Shown: positions 38,140-49,682, counted from the stretch's first letter. The stretch is 64,000 nt of DNA from Prostheceraeus crozeri (GCA_907163375.1 CAJQUW010011522.1:160079-224078), one strand, 5' to 3'. Notes: generated by a model not told the origin, from the letters alone. A program made the numbers and translations.

Positions 38140-38628
38140 TTAAACCAAGCAAGCTATGGCCACCTGATTCATTCTACTTTTGACAGAAGGATGATAAATT
38201 TGGTACAATACTTTTGGCATGAAGTCTATTTTAAAATTTGAATGTTTGGAACATTTTGGCTGATTTTGGTATATAAGCACTTCTAATGCATATTCTTGAT
38301 GAAATAAATTGAGATTACAGAAAGGATTCTTCCTATTGATATACAGATATTCACGATTGCATCCGTGATGGAAGCTGTGAAAGAACAATGAGTTGAGAAG
38401 ACTCTCATTGAAACACTTCAAGCAACTTACAATGAAGTAATGTGCGAAATAACTTCGCGGTCCCTTCTTAAGCCATCTAAATAACTTCGCGATCCCTTAT
38501 CTCCGAAATTATTTGCATCCACGTTAGAAAACATTCCGAAAGCAAAACTGCAATGACTTTCGGGATAAAAAACTGAATAAAAAACTAAACGGTAGAAAAC
38601 TGAATCACCTGAAATTTGCAGATGATAT

Positions 38629-39704
38629 GATAAGTGATGGTAAATTTTATTTAGATACATACCTATATTCCATATTATCAAACTCCCTTCCTATCTCCAC
38701 TATGTTGAACTATGCGTTCTACATTTTCTAATGTAGAACGGAATTTCTATGAATCAAAATACATGTAATCCAATGGGCTACCGTGCTACATTTTTTTACC
38801 CTACAATGCACCCAAATTGCAAGTAAGCTTAGATGATATCTTGGGTATAGATAATAAGGCTACATCTCATGCAAATGCCAGTTAAATATCGGTTCACTTG
38901 AAATTCGAATGAAGGAATTGCACATAGAAGTAGATAATAGTACTTTCTATGGTATTGTTAATTTCTATGGAAATGCATGACATCAATATTGGATAGGCTA
39001 TCTACTAGGACTTTGGATGCCATGGAAAGCCAACCACGTTTGTGTTCTTAGCAGATTGTCTATATCGTCACTGGTCCATAGAGTTCATTGACATTTCTTG
39101 ATCGTTTGATAATAGTGATATAACTACTCCATCTGTACTACCATAGAAAGATGTAGCACTCGGCTTCGCCTCGTGCTACATTTTCTGTGGTAGTACAGAT
39201 GTCGTAGTTATATCACTATATTGAAGATGATTTTTTATATATTGTGACCATGATCATTAAAGTGTAAATGTTGTATTGATGATTTTGCTACATTCATTCT
39301 TGTATTAGATGTTAAGCATTTACGTTCTTTTGCTCCATGTGAGGACTCCCATCCAATGAACTCTTATCATGTCGTGATCATCACTCTTCAAATTTGTAAA
39401 TGTAGACCCTCTAGATCTCACGTATTTTGTATATGGTATATGATGTACATCATGATGACTCTGAAAATTTGTAAATATGTAGGTCTCATATAATTTGTTT
39501 ATGACGGTGTATGATGTGCATGTACATCATGATCACTCGGTAAATTTGTAAATATATATCTCATGTATTTTTTCATTGATGCTAAACTTTGCGTATGCAT
39601 ACATGTATGTTACACGTGTTATCAACGCTTGCTTGTAAGTGCCCTTGCGGCCGTCGCTTTGCGTTTTCTGTATACTTCATAATAAACATTTATGACTTAT
39701 GACT
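38629..39704 (+). mobile_element. Unidentified tailed insertion inside the RTE LINE
   Basis: It splits the RT codons for FADD-IVLIA, with atat present on both sides as a possible short duplication. Its right end is aataaacatttatgacttatgactt, a polyadenylation signal followed by a short tandem repeat, which suggests a non-LTR retroelement or SINE on the plus strand. No coding sequence was recognised. It contains the palindrome at 39112-39219 and a small hairpin near 38711-38734 (gttctacatt/aatgtagaac). Confidence 0.6.
39112..39219. repeat. 108-bp palindrome
   Basis: Arms atagtgatataactac... and ...gtagttatatcactat, about 47 bp each with few mismatches, surround cggcttcgcctcg. This is likely a foldback MITE inserted in the tailed element. 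Confidence 0.85.
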
Positions 39705-40560
39705 TATATAGTCCTTATTGCAAATACCGGTGACGAGATCCAAGAAATGTTAAGCCGACTGAACACGGTTAGCGCAAAAAGCGGTCTAAAAATTAATATA
39801 ACGAAGACTAAGGTAATGAGCAACAATTTTGCTACCAAAAAGCGGGTTATCCTAAAAGACGAAGAAATCAAGGAGGCAGACCAGTACGTCTACTTATGCC
39901 AAGACGTTTGACTCAATAACAACATCATACCAGAAATAAGTAAACAATGTCAACAAGGATGGATAAACTTTCGAAAACTTCGGATGTGAAACGTGGACAC
40001 TAACTAAGAAAATGGAACAAAAGTTATTGGTGACACGAAGAGCCATGGAAAGATTGATGTTGGGAATTACAAAAAGAGACCGAAAAACAAACATGTGGAT
40101 TCGAAACAAAATGATTGTGTGGATTCAAGAAAGAGCATTAAAGAAAAACATCAAGAAGAAAACATTGTGGATTCGAACTTTTGAAACAAAAGTTCGAGAC
40201 ATTATAAGAACAGTTAGACAATCGAAATGGCGATAGACTGGTCACGTGATGAAACCCAAGGACGAAAGATGGATTAATACGCTGACGGAGAGGACACTGG
40301 GAGAAGAAACAAGGAAACGTGGCCGACCATTGGCAAGGTGGAGAGATACACGAAGTCGGCGACAACTCGAGGAGACTGGCAGAAGATCGCATTCGATGGA
40401 GGAGGAATGACGAGGCATTTGCTCAGCGGTGGGGCAACAACGGCTAGTGAAGACGATGATGATGATTCACAATTGGAAAGTTTTTGAATCTGAAATCACC
40501 TGCTTATTATGTATTCATGTTTGAAATTTGAAAGTCAAATTTCAAATTAATTATACACTC

Positions 40561-41530
40561 CTTTTATGTTGTGTTCATGTACACGATCTTAGTGGTCACA
40601 GTGCTGCTGTTCTGAACAGAGTTTCGCACTCAGTCGTATAGAACGACTGATTGGAAGCAGAATTGTTTAATGGCCCTGTGATTGGAATACCTGCAAGCTG
40701 AGATCTTGCAAGGGCTGGTAGAAGGACTTTTCATACTGTCTGTCGTGATTTGATAATAGGAAAATATCTTTACAAAAGTCGGTCCTGATGTGAGAATGCA
40801 AGATACGAGCAGTACATCTAGCCAATAAGGAAAGTCAGTCAACCATTTGATGCATTGACAGCACAGACTTTTTTATAAGGCCCCTCAAAAGTTAAAAGAT
40901 TCAGAACTCGGAAATTCTTTCATATGTAGGCCTTTTGCACATAACTCCCTCCTGTAACTTAACCTGACACCGATTGACTTTATCTTTGAGATGCAGATGC
41001 TTTAGGCTATGCCGAACATTTCATTAAGACTATGGAACCAACAGGAAAAATCAAGTCCTCACTTCAAAAACAACAAAATTTGTCTGTATTTGGTGATGAA
41101 CTAGCTTTGGTGCAGTGACTAGATTTTCTCTTGTTGTAATTTGTACTATGGTTCATAGCGGTCTTTATAGTTGCAACTAATCTGACCTCTAACTAAAAAG
41201 GTCAATGATTTTGAATGCAAAAAAGAGCATTTTGTCGTCTTTGTTCCACAAGCAGCTACTAGATTCCACTTAGCTCATCACGAACCCTGTCAACGGATCG
41301 ATAACGTTTTTTTAGCTGTGGTAAGTCATTAATTAACTCCAATATTCTCTAAGATCTGCTATTACTATGCTAGTGTCATCGGAGTGATATACTAGACATT
41401 TTGAATTTTATGTCATTCGCCACTGTAGTCTAAGAATTGATGAGAGAATAGGCTAATCCATGTAGGATCTACATGTGCCTCAGAGTCCGATGAAGATGGA
41501 TTGAACTGTAAGGATCAATTATTCACACCT
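40561..41530. other. Unassigned stretch
   Basis: No supported feature. Confidence 0.4.
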
Positions 41531-41538
41531 GTTGTAGA

Positions 41539-43261
41539 CAGGGTTCGCTTTTTTCCGGCTGAAACTGGTTTTTGCCACTAAGTGGTAAAAACCCGGTAAA
41601 AATCGGCAAAAAATGGCAAAAACTGGTAACAACCGGCTAAAACTAAAATTCCGAAAATTCAGTCTATTTCTTCACGAAATGATCGACAGCAAGTTAGGGT
41701 TTGAGTATTATGATGCATGCGGGTTTGCAGTTTGCAACTCTTATCTTCCAAAACATGACATTCATTCTGTGATATAACCACATGATATGTTTTTATAACA
41801 ATCGACAAACGATGTTGTCTTTCTTTACGATTGATCTGCCCTTTTCTTGTGATTTAAGAACAAATGTAGACTTCAGCACCATTTTAGCTCTTTGGTTCAT
41901 GTAACAGAAGTTGTTAGATACTCCCAGAATTATCATCAAATGAATCGATGAAAATAAATATATGAATAAAACTGGTTTATACATAGAACTGAATTAAGCA
42001 AACCACTTTCTTCATGTCGAAGAGCTTCAATAATCCCACTGTCATTCTTCTGTGTTGAGTGTTCAGCAAGAATGTAGAGTGTATTTTAATAGTAGCTTAG
42101 ATTTCATCAGATCTAGATTTGAACCCAGGTCTCATGAACGCTGAGAAAACACAATCAAAAAGTCTCTGCACCGGAAAATGTCAGCTCCCAAATCAAGCAA
42201 TGTGCAACAGTCACTTAGAATGCATTTCTACTTTTTAGAAACATACTTAATGTACTAATCCTTGTGATTTGAGCAGAAAATCTTGATTTGCATGAACAAA
42301 TAATAATTAGATAACATAGTTCGCACCAGCAATCTTGATAAAGTGAGGTATAATGTATGTCTGAACAGCTTCCGTTAAAATCTCAACAAAAGAACATTTC
42401 CAGTAAGCTGCAAAATTGATCTTGTTGATAGAATCTGAGAGCGACAAACAATTGTGACATTATTGTGATATACAAGTCTGTTTAAAGTTTTGAATTTTCT
42501 ATATTTTGAGCTCAAATCTAAACTTTACTTTCGGTATTAAATTCATTTAACATGACTTTGTCCTCTAAATATGTGAGGGCAAATTACCATGACATGAGAA
42601 ATGTTCAAGGACAAATTTTTTAATCTAGTCCTTGTGGGAGTGCAGAATAAATTTCATAGTAATATTCGTGTAATCACAATGGGTATCAGACATTTGCCAC
42701 AGATTTAGAAGAGAAGCTGCTCTATATGAGATCAGCAGGGAGGTTAATCACAGAAATCCGAGGCCAGATTTCTACTTTTTCTTGCCCTCCCAGCTTCATG
42801 GAATGCCTGTTTTTGATCTTTTATATAGAGCCAAGTGATTTCCTTCCAGCATGGACGTCTGTTGCATCTTACAATGAATGGAATTCGTAAAGCAACAAAA
42901 TGCGTGCACGCTTAGAAGAATGCACAACAGCTTTATAACAATATTTTTTATAATAATTCAAATTCTTACACCTCTGGAATATATTCTCGATTGAAATATC
43001 ATATTAATAAGGTTTGAATTGTTAAAATACAGGCCTAAATGTTTATCAAATGGTGAAAAAGTAAAATGAACTTATTGCGACTAGCGTACATCAATAAAGA
43101 AAGGAGTGACGATGATCCTTTAGTGCCCAAAAAACTCAAGTAGTAATGCTGGAAAAACAGTTTTAGCCGAAAAATTGTGACAAAGCTGGTGATTTTTACC
43201 AGGTTTTTACCGGTCTTTACCAGGTGGTAAAAACTAGGGTGGTTTTTACCGGCCAGCCCTG
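41539..43261. mobile_element. hAT-type non-autonomous element, 1.72 kb
   Basis: Starts cagggttcgctttttt and ends ccggccagccctg, giving CAGGG...CCCTG ends. The 8-bp flanks are gttgtaga (41531-41538) and gtcgcaga (43262-43269), a target duplication with two transitions. The subterminal zones are packed with ggtaaaaac-type motifs on the left and their complements on the right. These could be transposase-binding repeats. No transposase is recognisable. A SINE lies inside at 42025-42180. Confidence 0.8.
42025..42180 (-). repeat. tRNA-derived SINE, copy B, nested in the hAT element
   Basis: Shares the body (gtgttcagcaagaatgtagag) and the B-box (on the minus strand, gggttcaaat) with copy A at 5880-6020. 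The tRNA head is more decayed, and this copy carries a duplicated tagattt/cagatct segment. It must have inserted after the hAT element. Confidence 0.6.
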
Positions 43262-43269
43262 GTCGCAGA

Positions 43270-43789
43270 ACTAAAGAATAAATAAGTTTGCATTTTCGTC
43301 CTTTACTCAGACAGACAGAGAACAGGAATTCCATCTCTGCGGTTTCATATTACATTTGCATAGCTCAAGGGATGCTGAAGTTTAGACACAACACTTGAAT
43401 AGAATGAATAGTTGGAACACACCTGCTGGTTCATAAGCTTTATCAGAATATTTCTCAACTTTCAAATTATATCCAAGGAAACGAAAGGGATCACATATCA
43501 GTTTTCACCTTCCTAAAGCGTTTCAATTAATTTGCATTTTTGAAAATATTTACCTGCATAGGATAATCAAATTACCTGCTAAGTTTGCTGCATAGTTTTC
43601 ATTCTGATGAATTTAATAAATCGGAATATGAGGAATATAGGTATAAACTTCATCACTTTTACCCAGGCACTTTCGCGGTCTCTCAAGGTAGTGTCGTATG
43701 CCATACATGCACGTTGATAGCAAAAGGTCGTAGTATATGAAGTATCTACAAAGAATGACATGTATGCCCTCGATTCCCCGACAGCACTC
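43270..43789. other. Unassigned stretch
   Basis: AT-rich. The part nearest 43789 probably belongs to the body of the SINE described next (minus strand). Confidence 0.35.
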
Positions 43790-43870
43790 TCCTGACCCAG
43801 AAATCGAACCGAAGTCCGCGGTGGAGACGAGCTCGCACCTTCTTCACTAGGCCACGCTGACGATATAAAA
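43790..43870 (-). repeat. tRNA-like SINE head, second family
   Basis: The minus strand reads agcgtggcctagtgaagaag (A-box) and, about 30 nt on, cttcggttcgatttctg (B-box), spaced as in a pol III promoter. The downstream body reaches to about 43700 and ends nowhere obvious. The acceptor stem is not preserved, so this is a SINE or tRNA pseudogene, not a tRNA gene. Confidence 0.6.
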
Positions 43871-44426
43871 GTAATGCGAGTAAAGCAGAAGACATACATA
43901 ACTGGTACCGATAGCTCATGTCCTGCTGCATCTGACAAGATTCTGGCAACATTCTACATGTATAGCGGGACAGTCATTTAACTACGTCAAACAGGAAACT
44001 CTACACTGACAACGAAGGTGGATCGTTGTATGAATGTCTATCATGTCATTCTCAATACACGTACATCAACGATCATAACAAAGTATAGATATCTGAAGCG
44101 GATAGCTTTCTCATAAACGAGGATTCGCTTCCTTCTTTGAATGATCCCATTCATTTTTTAGCAATCCAACACATTCTACAAATTCAAATTTGACTGCGAT
44201 ACAACTACATTGTCCGCAAAGAAACCATTTAAAATCCCGAATTATGAACATTACCCTCGCTGGGACAGACCAGGTACACTTCAAAAGTGTTGACGATTTC
44301 CATGTGTCGTCATTTAGTTGATTGTAATCAATTTTAACGGGAGAACATTGAGATGCAGGGCATATTACAGACTAGACACATCTGAAAGTGTATGAGACTT
44401 TTTAATAAAAAGCAGAAAACTGGTGA
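43871..44426. other. Unassigned stretch
   Basis: No supported feature. It may hide the worn left part of the MITE fragment ending at 44445. Confidence 0.3.
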
Positions 44427-44445
44427 GAGCCCGGTATGGAAAGGG
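44427..44445. repeat. Right-end fragment of a family 2 piggyBac-type MITE
   Basis: gagcccggtatggaaaggg matches the right end of 37394-38139 (gagcccggtatggataggg). The sequence after it (tcaattaaa) is close to the expected TTAA. The left end was not found. Confidence 0.45.
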
Positions 44446-45350
44446 TCAATTAAATAATAATTGGGATATAATTTTGGAAAAGATATAATATTGAAAGTAA
44501 GTTATGTAGTTGATGAAATATGTAGTCGCGAGACCTTTCGTCCGGGGTTCAATGTCTCTCCATCGTTCGTCAGACGAGAACGGGACGAGAGGCCGGGCGA
44601 ACAAGGGTAATGCAAGGGGTCTGCTGCTTTTCAAAGATGAAATATTTTTTAAACCCCAGAGATCTTAACTTTTTCATACCCTATGAAACCTTAGGGGGGT
44701 CCTGTGGACCCTTTTACAGGCTCTCATATTTCTTGCTTAAATTGTTATCAAAATATTGGGAAAGTTGATTTTTAGTAAAACAGTGATGTTTACTTGTAGA
44801 AGATCGATACGATTGGTCCGTTAAGTGCACTAGGTGACATGCCAAGCGTGATTCACGCGCAATTGCGGAACACCCCAAACATCCGTGGTTAAGGACATTC
44901 TATTCTTCTACCCGCGTGCATACGTGCTGCACTAAGAGTTAGAAATCACTTCTGCCGTACCAAGCAAGAACACCGGATGTCCAAATTTTTCAAAATCGAT
45001 TTTTTTCAATTTCGGGTTCATCATGGACCACTTTATTCCTACTCAGAGCATTGGACTCTAATTCAAATCAATTCAGCATGAAAAACTACTGTTTTGTGGC
45101 ACTGTGGTAATGTTGCTAAAAATCGCATCGGATTACCAAGCAAGAACACCGTGTAATGAGTCACCTAACAGTCGTTTATTTGTCTTAGGAATATTCGCCT
45201 AGACACGTCTTTATGAAATTATATCAATCCTGGAATAATAAGAATACTTCGTTCGGTGTTTCAAACGATTTATTAATTAATGTTGGTGTTTGACATGTTT
45301 CAAAACTTGTTTTCATTCGCACTTTTTCTTGGTGTCCATCTTCTCCTGAA

Positions 45351-46366
45351 ATGAAGCGATCATCGAGAAAAAAGTAAGTTGCATTCATTATACGTACTGT
45401 ATGCTACTCTTTTTGCAAGATTTTACAGTAAAGAGCTATAACGTAATGACATTCAGATAATCTGCTGTATGAAATTTGTATTAGAAGAGACAATTTATGT
45501 TACGGTTGTATAATTCTAGTTAACATACGACATAAAGAAAAGCCATTGTAACATATAGACTGAAAGCCCTTGATAATATTTTTGAGTAGGTGCGTAACAG
45601 ATAGTAATATGCATATTGTTCATGTATCGAATATGTAGTAATTAGAAGCTGAAAAGTAACGGGCGCAAAAACTATTATGAAAATATTTTGGTTTAATGAG
45701 AACGTTCTACACCAAAATAAGAAAATAGCAGCTTGCTGCGAATGGGAATCGAACTCCTCAGGCGAGGATAGGCAGTTGAGATCGCTAACCCGACGATCAC
45801 TGCGACAGATGCTCTAATGGCTCTGTGGCTTTGGGGATGTATCATATGTGATATACTTGATGCTTTTGTCATAAGACTCGATTTTACTTATTTTCTCCGA
45901 GGACATGAAAATTGTGATCAAGTTGACATTGTGTTGCACTGCTTGAGCAAAAATCTCGCAAGTTCGCATAGACTACATACTGCATACTTGTATTCATTTC
46001 TGAATAACGATAAATAACATTTCATCAGTTGATTATTTCTTTTTCAGGCTTTCAGCTGAAGAGTTCGCCCTTCTCCTGACGGAGCAATCAGAGAATGTAG
46101 AGGATCAATCAGAGAATGAACCGCCCACATGCTCTGATCAAGCGTCTTCCGCCTCCTTGACTCAATGTATCGCGCAGTCCTCCTCGTCTACTCCACAGCA
46201 GCTACGAAAACCGGCAGAAAATCGACCCTACTTGAAGGACATCTCAGCCTTCAAAGTTCTGCGTGGTTCTTCAGATTTTTTTTCAAAAAATGCTTTTCAG
46301 AGCCATTCAACAGGAACCTCCACCAAGAATGCGACCAAGAGGAATCGCAAAACAGAAGAAGGATAA
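45351..46366 (+). CDS. Predicted two-exon gene, 113 aa, unknown function
   Basis: Exon 1 is 45351-45373 (ATG AAG CGA TCA TCG AGA AAA AA), followed by a consensus donor GTAAGT. The intron is 45374-46047 and ends in tttctttttcag. Exon 2, 46048-46366, continues in frame to TAA. The joint codon AA+G gives Lys. The product starts MKRSSRKKLSAEEFALLL, then is Ser/Glu/Gln-rich and acidic, and ends in a basic tail TKNATKRNRKTEEG that could act as a nuclear signal. The KLSAEEFALLL opening resembles N-termini of some transposases (for example piggyBac types), but no catalytic or zinc-finger domain is seen. It lies centrally between the TIRs at 44828 and 47686, so it is probably an element protein or a truncated transposase. 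An AATAAA lies at about 47196. Splicing is predicted from sequence only. Confidence 0.45.
45733..45808 (-). repeat. tRNA-like sequence (SINE or tRNA pseudogene) in the intron
   Basis: The minus strand reads gtgatcgtcgggttagcgat then gaggagttcgattccc, an A-box/B-box pair with tRNA-like spacing. Acceptor and T stems do not pair properly, so it is not a working tRNA gene. Confidence 0.5.
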
Positions 46367-48287
46367 ACTGAATGCGTCCCTGTTGCCTTTCATTCCGGTC
46401 CAGAGACGCAGTTATTGGAGGAACCAGCCGGAATCAGAGAGAAGCCCCGACCTTCTTCAATGCAGAGACAAGGCACAGAATAATATGTACTGAGATTTTT
46501 GTATTTGGATTAATAGAACTACATGTATGGCAATTTCAAATCCATGGCACATGTGCATGTCATTCAACTCGACATACATGTACATGTACGTACCGTAATC
46601 TGCTAATTAAGTGCCACACTTTCATATCACATATTTTGTGTCGCATATGTTTTGTTTCGTTGTTTTGATACTAATCAGGTATGCCCGATGTAAAATTAGA
46701 TACTTATACATTCCGTTGCTTGTTTTGTTGTCTTACATGCAAATAATGCTCATGTGTTTGAAATATGAGACTCAGTTATAGCCTACATGTATTTACACAA
46801 GGCATTACATGGTTAATGACAGATGTCACATAATTTCATGGGCTGTGTATTAACACTAAAGATTTAAGACTCTACGAAGAATGAGTATGACGTGACATGA
46901 TGCATAAAGTCAAATGAAAATCGTAAATGTACATGTTCAACATTTTCTGATAGGCCTATCTCACATGTAGACCTAGGTGTACAATTACATCGAAATGGTG
47001 TTCATCAAGGTTAGTTCTATCATACTTGAGAGCATTAGCACAGTTTTATGCCATGAAATCAGCTTAAAATACAAGCACATCACTCGAGAGGTAATAAGTA
47101 GAAACATATGGTGTTTTTGCGTGGTGGCACTCAAACTGAGATTTATGATTTACCAACGAAGAACATACTTTCAACATCCATGAAGAGTAAATCGAATAAA
47201 AGGCAATTATGGCACTGAAGATGATGAGTCTTGATTGTTTTTCAAATTAGAGATCACTTATAATATGAATAACTTAGCTTGTCTAAAATGTGTGAGCTCA
47301 AACGCGTTTTTAGCTCTCCTGAAAACGTTTCAAAATGGTTCATACGGTGTTCTTGCTTGGTACGGCAGACTTGATCTGATGCTGTTAAAACATGGGAAAT
47401 GTTTATGAATACACGCGGGAGAGCGTTTATAGTTTGCGCGTCGTCTACGGTTGTCTGCGCTGCCGCTTGAACCACGGATGAACCGCTAAGCATGTTCTGT
47501 CTTCCCTGAGCATGAAATTGAGGTCCTATCACATTGTTTAGTATCTGATACATGCAGACACATGAGACGTAAAGTCTATATAAACTTAACTATATAACAG
47601 ATATTGCAACAATATCCCGCATAGCCACGGATGTTTAGGGTCATGTGTAATTACGCGTGATTGAGCGTGGCATGTCACCTAGTGTGGTTCAGTGTCGTTC
47701 AGCCTTGGTATTAAACATATACGAAAATATGGTACTATTATAAGTCAACTAGATTTGGCACAATATCGGTTGTGTTAGGAAGCGACTTCACGTCGTGTAC
47801 TGCTACAGCGAAGCCTCAGATTAATTTTATTAAAATTTCGTAAATCCTTCCCATCTGCCCATTATTCTAAATTCATCCATGCATATCGGAAATAGGCCTA
47901 TCCGGAGCCATAGTCGCCATATATTGATCCTCAAAACAGATATGGAGATCTGAAACTCATCAATTTATGCGATGAAAGCTTTGTCAGCAGTCCTCTTTTG
48001 TTGTCGAACTATGAATATAATGATGGCATTCATATTGAACAATGATTCATGCTGAAATGTTCATGTAGGCGCGATCATGTGCGAGAGCAAAATATTCGCA
48101 TTTTGCAATTCAATGGCACATCACACATACATGAGGATGATGCAAACATTAGCAAACATGCTTCATAAAACATGCTTGTGTATATAATCATTTTTCATAT
48201 GATAATAAACAGTTTTGCATGAGAATTTCTACACCCTCTGAGATTTGGGGGGGAATCTAGCGGATCTCCAAGGCTTCTGAGGGTTAA

Positions 48288-48952
48288 AACTATGGTAGCT
48301 GTGACATGCGTTTGCACTAAAAATCACAAAGATAGGATTCCAAGTCATAACATTACCACAGGAGATCCAACATTCATGGAAAAATAGGATCAATTATCTT
48401 ATCACACATTGTACTTCTAAAAATCTAAATGAAGTTCTTGATGAAAATAATCAACTTGTAAAATGCTTGTTGAATAGTAGTATAGCTCAATTGTGAACGT
48501 GTTGAAATCCGAAAAAGTGTTTCCTGCAGCCCGTTGAGCTGAAATTGGTTGGCTCTACAAATCATGTTCGACAGTGCATGCCAATATTACTGGCAATTTA
48601 CGCAAATTTTCCTGTTTAAACTTATCATGTAGAATACTCTAAAAGTGATCACAGCATTCCCTCATTCATCAAATACCGGATGTATGTTGGTCGAATGTCT
48701 TAAATGATTCATTAGTTGTTCAAAACGAATATTTTCCACTTCTGTCAAAATCGGATGTCAATTTAACAATAAACCTATAAGACAAGGCAAAGCAAAAATG
48801 GCAAACACAGGATTTGATTGAAATTTGTTCACATGCAAAAATTTTGATTTACTGGATTACAGAAGCTTGTTTATAATAAGTTAAAAACATCAATGAAAAG
48901 GAATGGGCGCCAGCGTCAATGCAATGAAGACCATGAATATTCCACAGCTGAA
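48288..48952. other. Unassigned stretch
   Basis: No supported feature between the two piggyBac-type MITEs. Confidence 0.4.
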
Positions 48953-49242
48953 CCCTATCAACACTGAGGTGGAGGGGGCGAATCGGTACTTCCCCTGTCG
49001 CATTTTTGATGCGAGCATCATTTGGTGTGTATCAAAACATGTCAAAGTTAGTGATTTTGAAATGCTATATATGTAACGAAGACGAGCGAGCTAGATCACC
49101 AATTACCACCTTCAGATAGCTCACACACGAATGTAGTGTGAATTTCTTCTTATTCGGTATAATACTCTAAAAATTAAGGAGGAAGTGCGAATCAGCACCG
49201 AGGGATTCGACGTCCTTCAATGCCTATCTGGTATGGATAGGA
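48953..49242. mobile_element. piggyBac-type MITE (family 2), 290 bp
   Basis: Ends are accctatcaacactgagg-type on the left (after tgaa, a one-base variant of TTAA) and tatggatagga followed by TTAA at 49243-49246. The inner left part, ccctgtcgcatttttgatg, matches the copy at 37394. It is shorter than that copy, so internally deleted. Confidence 0.75.
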
Positions 49243-49246
49243 TTAA

Positions 49247-49592
49247 TGAAGACAACAAGCTACATGGTTCGAGAGCTATTGACATTTTCTTCCTAAATTC
49301 GCGAACGAACTTCTTATTATTTTTAATATGTAGATTGTCACCCAACATCAGTAAAACCAAGTTGTACTTTCAGTCGTCTTGCAAGTTACAGAGCCTCAAA
49401 CATTGCAAAAGCCCATTCGTTTATGTAGCTCCATGTGCTCCCGAGTTTCATACACTCAATAACACATTGATCCAGCATACATTTGAAAGCTCAAAATGAG
49501 ATTTGCCATTTTTATGTTTATGATTGCATCATCAGGCAGAAATCCAACATTCCTCATTACCGATAGCTTGACCGATCTGCTGTTAAATATAA
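49247..49592. other. Unassigned stretch
   Basis: A 104-codon open frame overlaps the MITE end and has no recognisable domain, so it is not called as a gene. Confidence 0.35.
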
Positions 49593-49682
49593 TGGGCTTT
49601 TCATTAACTAAAATTCTGCCGGCAGAAAATTAAACCGATTTAATTATTCTGCCGGTAAAATTCCAATTGATGAACAGCCCCA
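49593..49682. repeat. 90-bp imperfect palindrome
   Basis: tgggcttttcatt... mirrors ...gatgaacagcccca, with ctgccggcagaa/attctgccggt in the stem. Probably a tiny foldback MITE. Confidence 0.65.

Larger units (their letters stand above)
38361..40463 (+). mobile_element. 5'-truncated RTE-type LINE with nested insertion
   Basis: The flanks attcacgattgc (38349-38360) and attcacaattgg (40464-40475) are a target duplication with two mismatches. The LINE encodes RT pieces: TLIETLQATYNEV, then DPLSPKLFASTLEN, then LNHLKFADDM at about 38600-38628. Translation resumes at 39708 with IVLIANTGDEIQEML and SGLKINITKTKVM, then the C-terminal part (RRAMERLMLGITKRDR; GHVMKPKDERW). The 3' end is a (gat)n tail, typical of RTE elements. 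Several small frame breaks are present. The endonuclease is missing through 5' truncation. Confidence 0.85.
37357..40560 (+). repeat. Dispersed repeat, copy 2, split by nested insertions
   Basis: Collinear with 638-1000 in three pieces: 37357-37393, 38140-38360 and 40464-40560. The gaps are filled by the TTAA MITE (37394-38139) and the RTE-type LINE (38361-40463). Comparison with the uninterrupted copy near the window start gives the pre-insertion sequence for both. Confidence 0.8.
44828..47686. mobile_element. 2.86-kb TIR element with 8-bp target duplication (hAT-like?)
   Basis: Ends are cactaggtgacatgcc and ggcatgtcacctagtgtg, with similarity continuing inward through aaacatccgtgg and gccgtaccaagcaagaacac on the left and their mirrors near 47345 and 47630. 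Flanks are gttaagtg (44820-44827) and gttcagtg (47687-47694), an 8-bp duplication with one mismatch, confirmed by the uninterrupted MITE at 26438. The TIRs are long (about 200 bp) and imperfect. The interior holds the two-exon ORF at 45351-46366. An 8-bp duplication suggests hAT, but the CACTAGG terminus is unusual, so the superfamily is open. Confidence 0.8.
44653..48283. mobile_element. piggyBac-type MITE (family 1), split by a 2.86-kb insertion
   Basis: TTAA at 44649-44652 and 48284-48287. The pieces 44653-44819 and 47687-48283 align, in reverse, with the MITE at 26438-27406, including tttgcttaaat...ggaaagttgattt on the left and tacgaaaatatgg...taagtcaac on the right. Removing 44828-47686 and one copy of the 8-bp repeat leaves a MITE of about 0.76 kb. 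It is non-coding. Confidence 0.88.

Noticed and set aside
44530-44585. Hammerhead-like phrase on the minus strand (ctgacga ... ggacgaaaggtctc)
   Set aside because: The 27 nt between the two cores form no convincing stem II and stem I is not evident. Chance or a very worn copy.
45733-45808. Functional tRNA gene
   Set aside because: A- and B-boxes are present, but acceptor and T stems do not pair. The same holds for 5940-6010 and 43790-43870. All are better explained as SINE heads.
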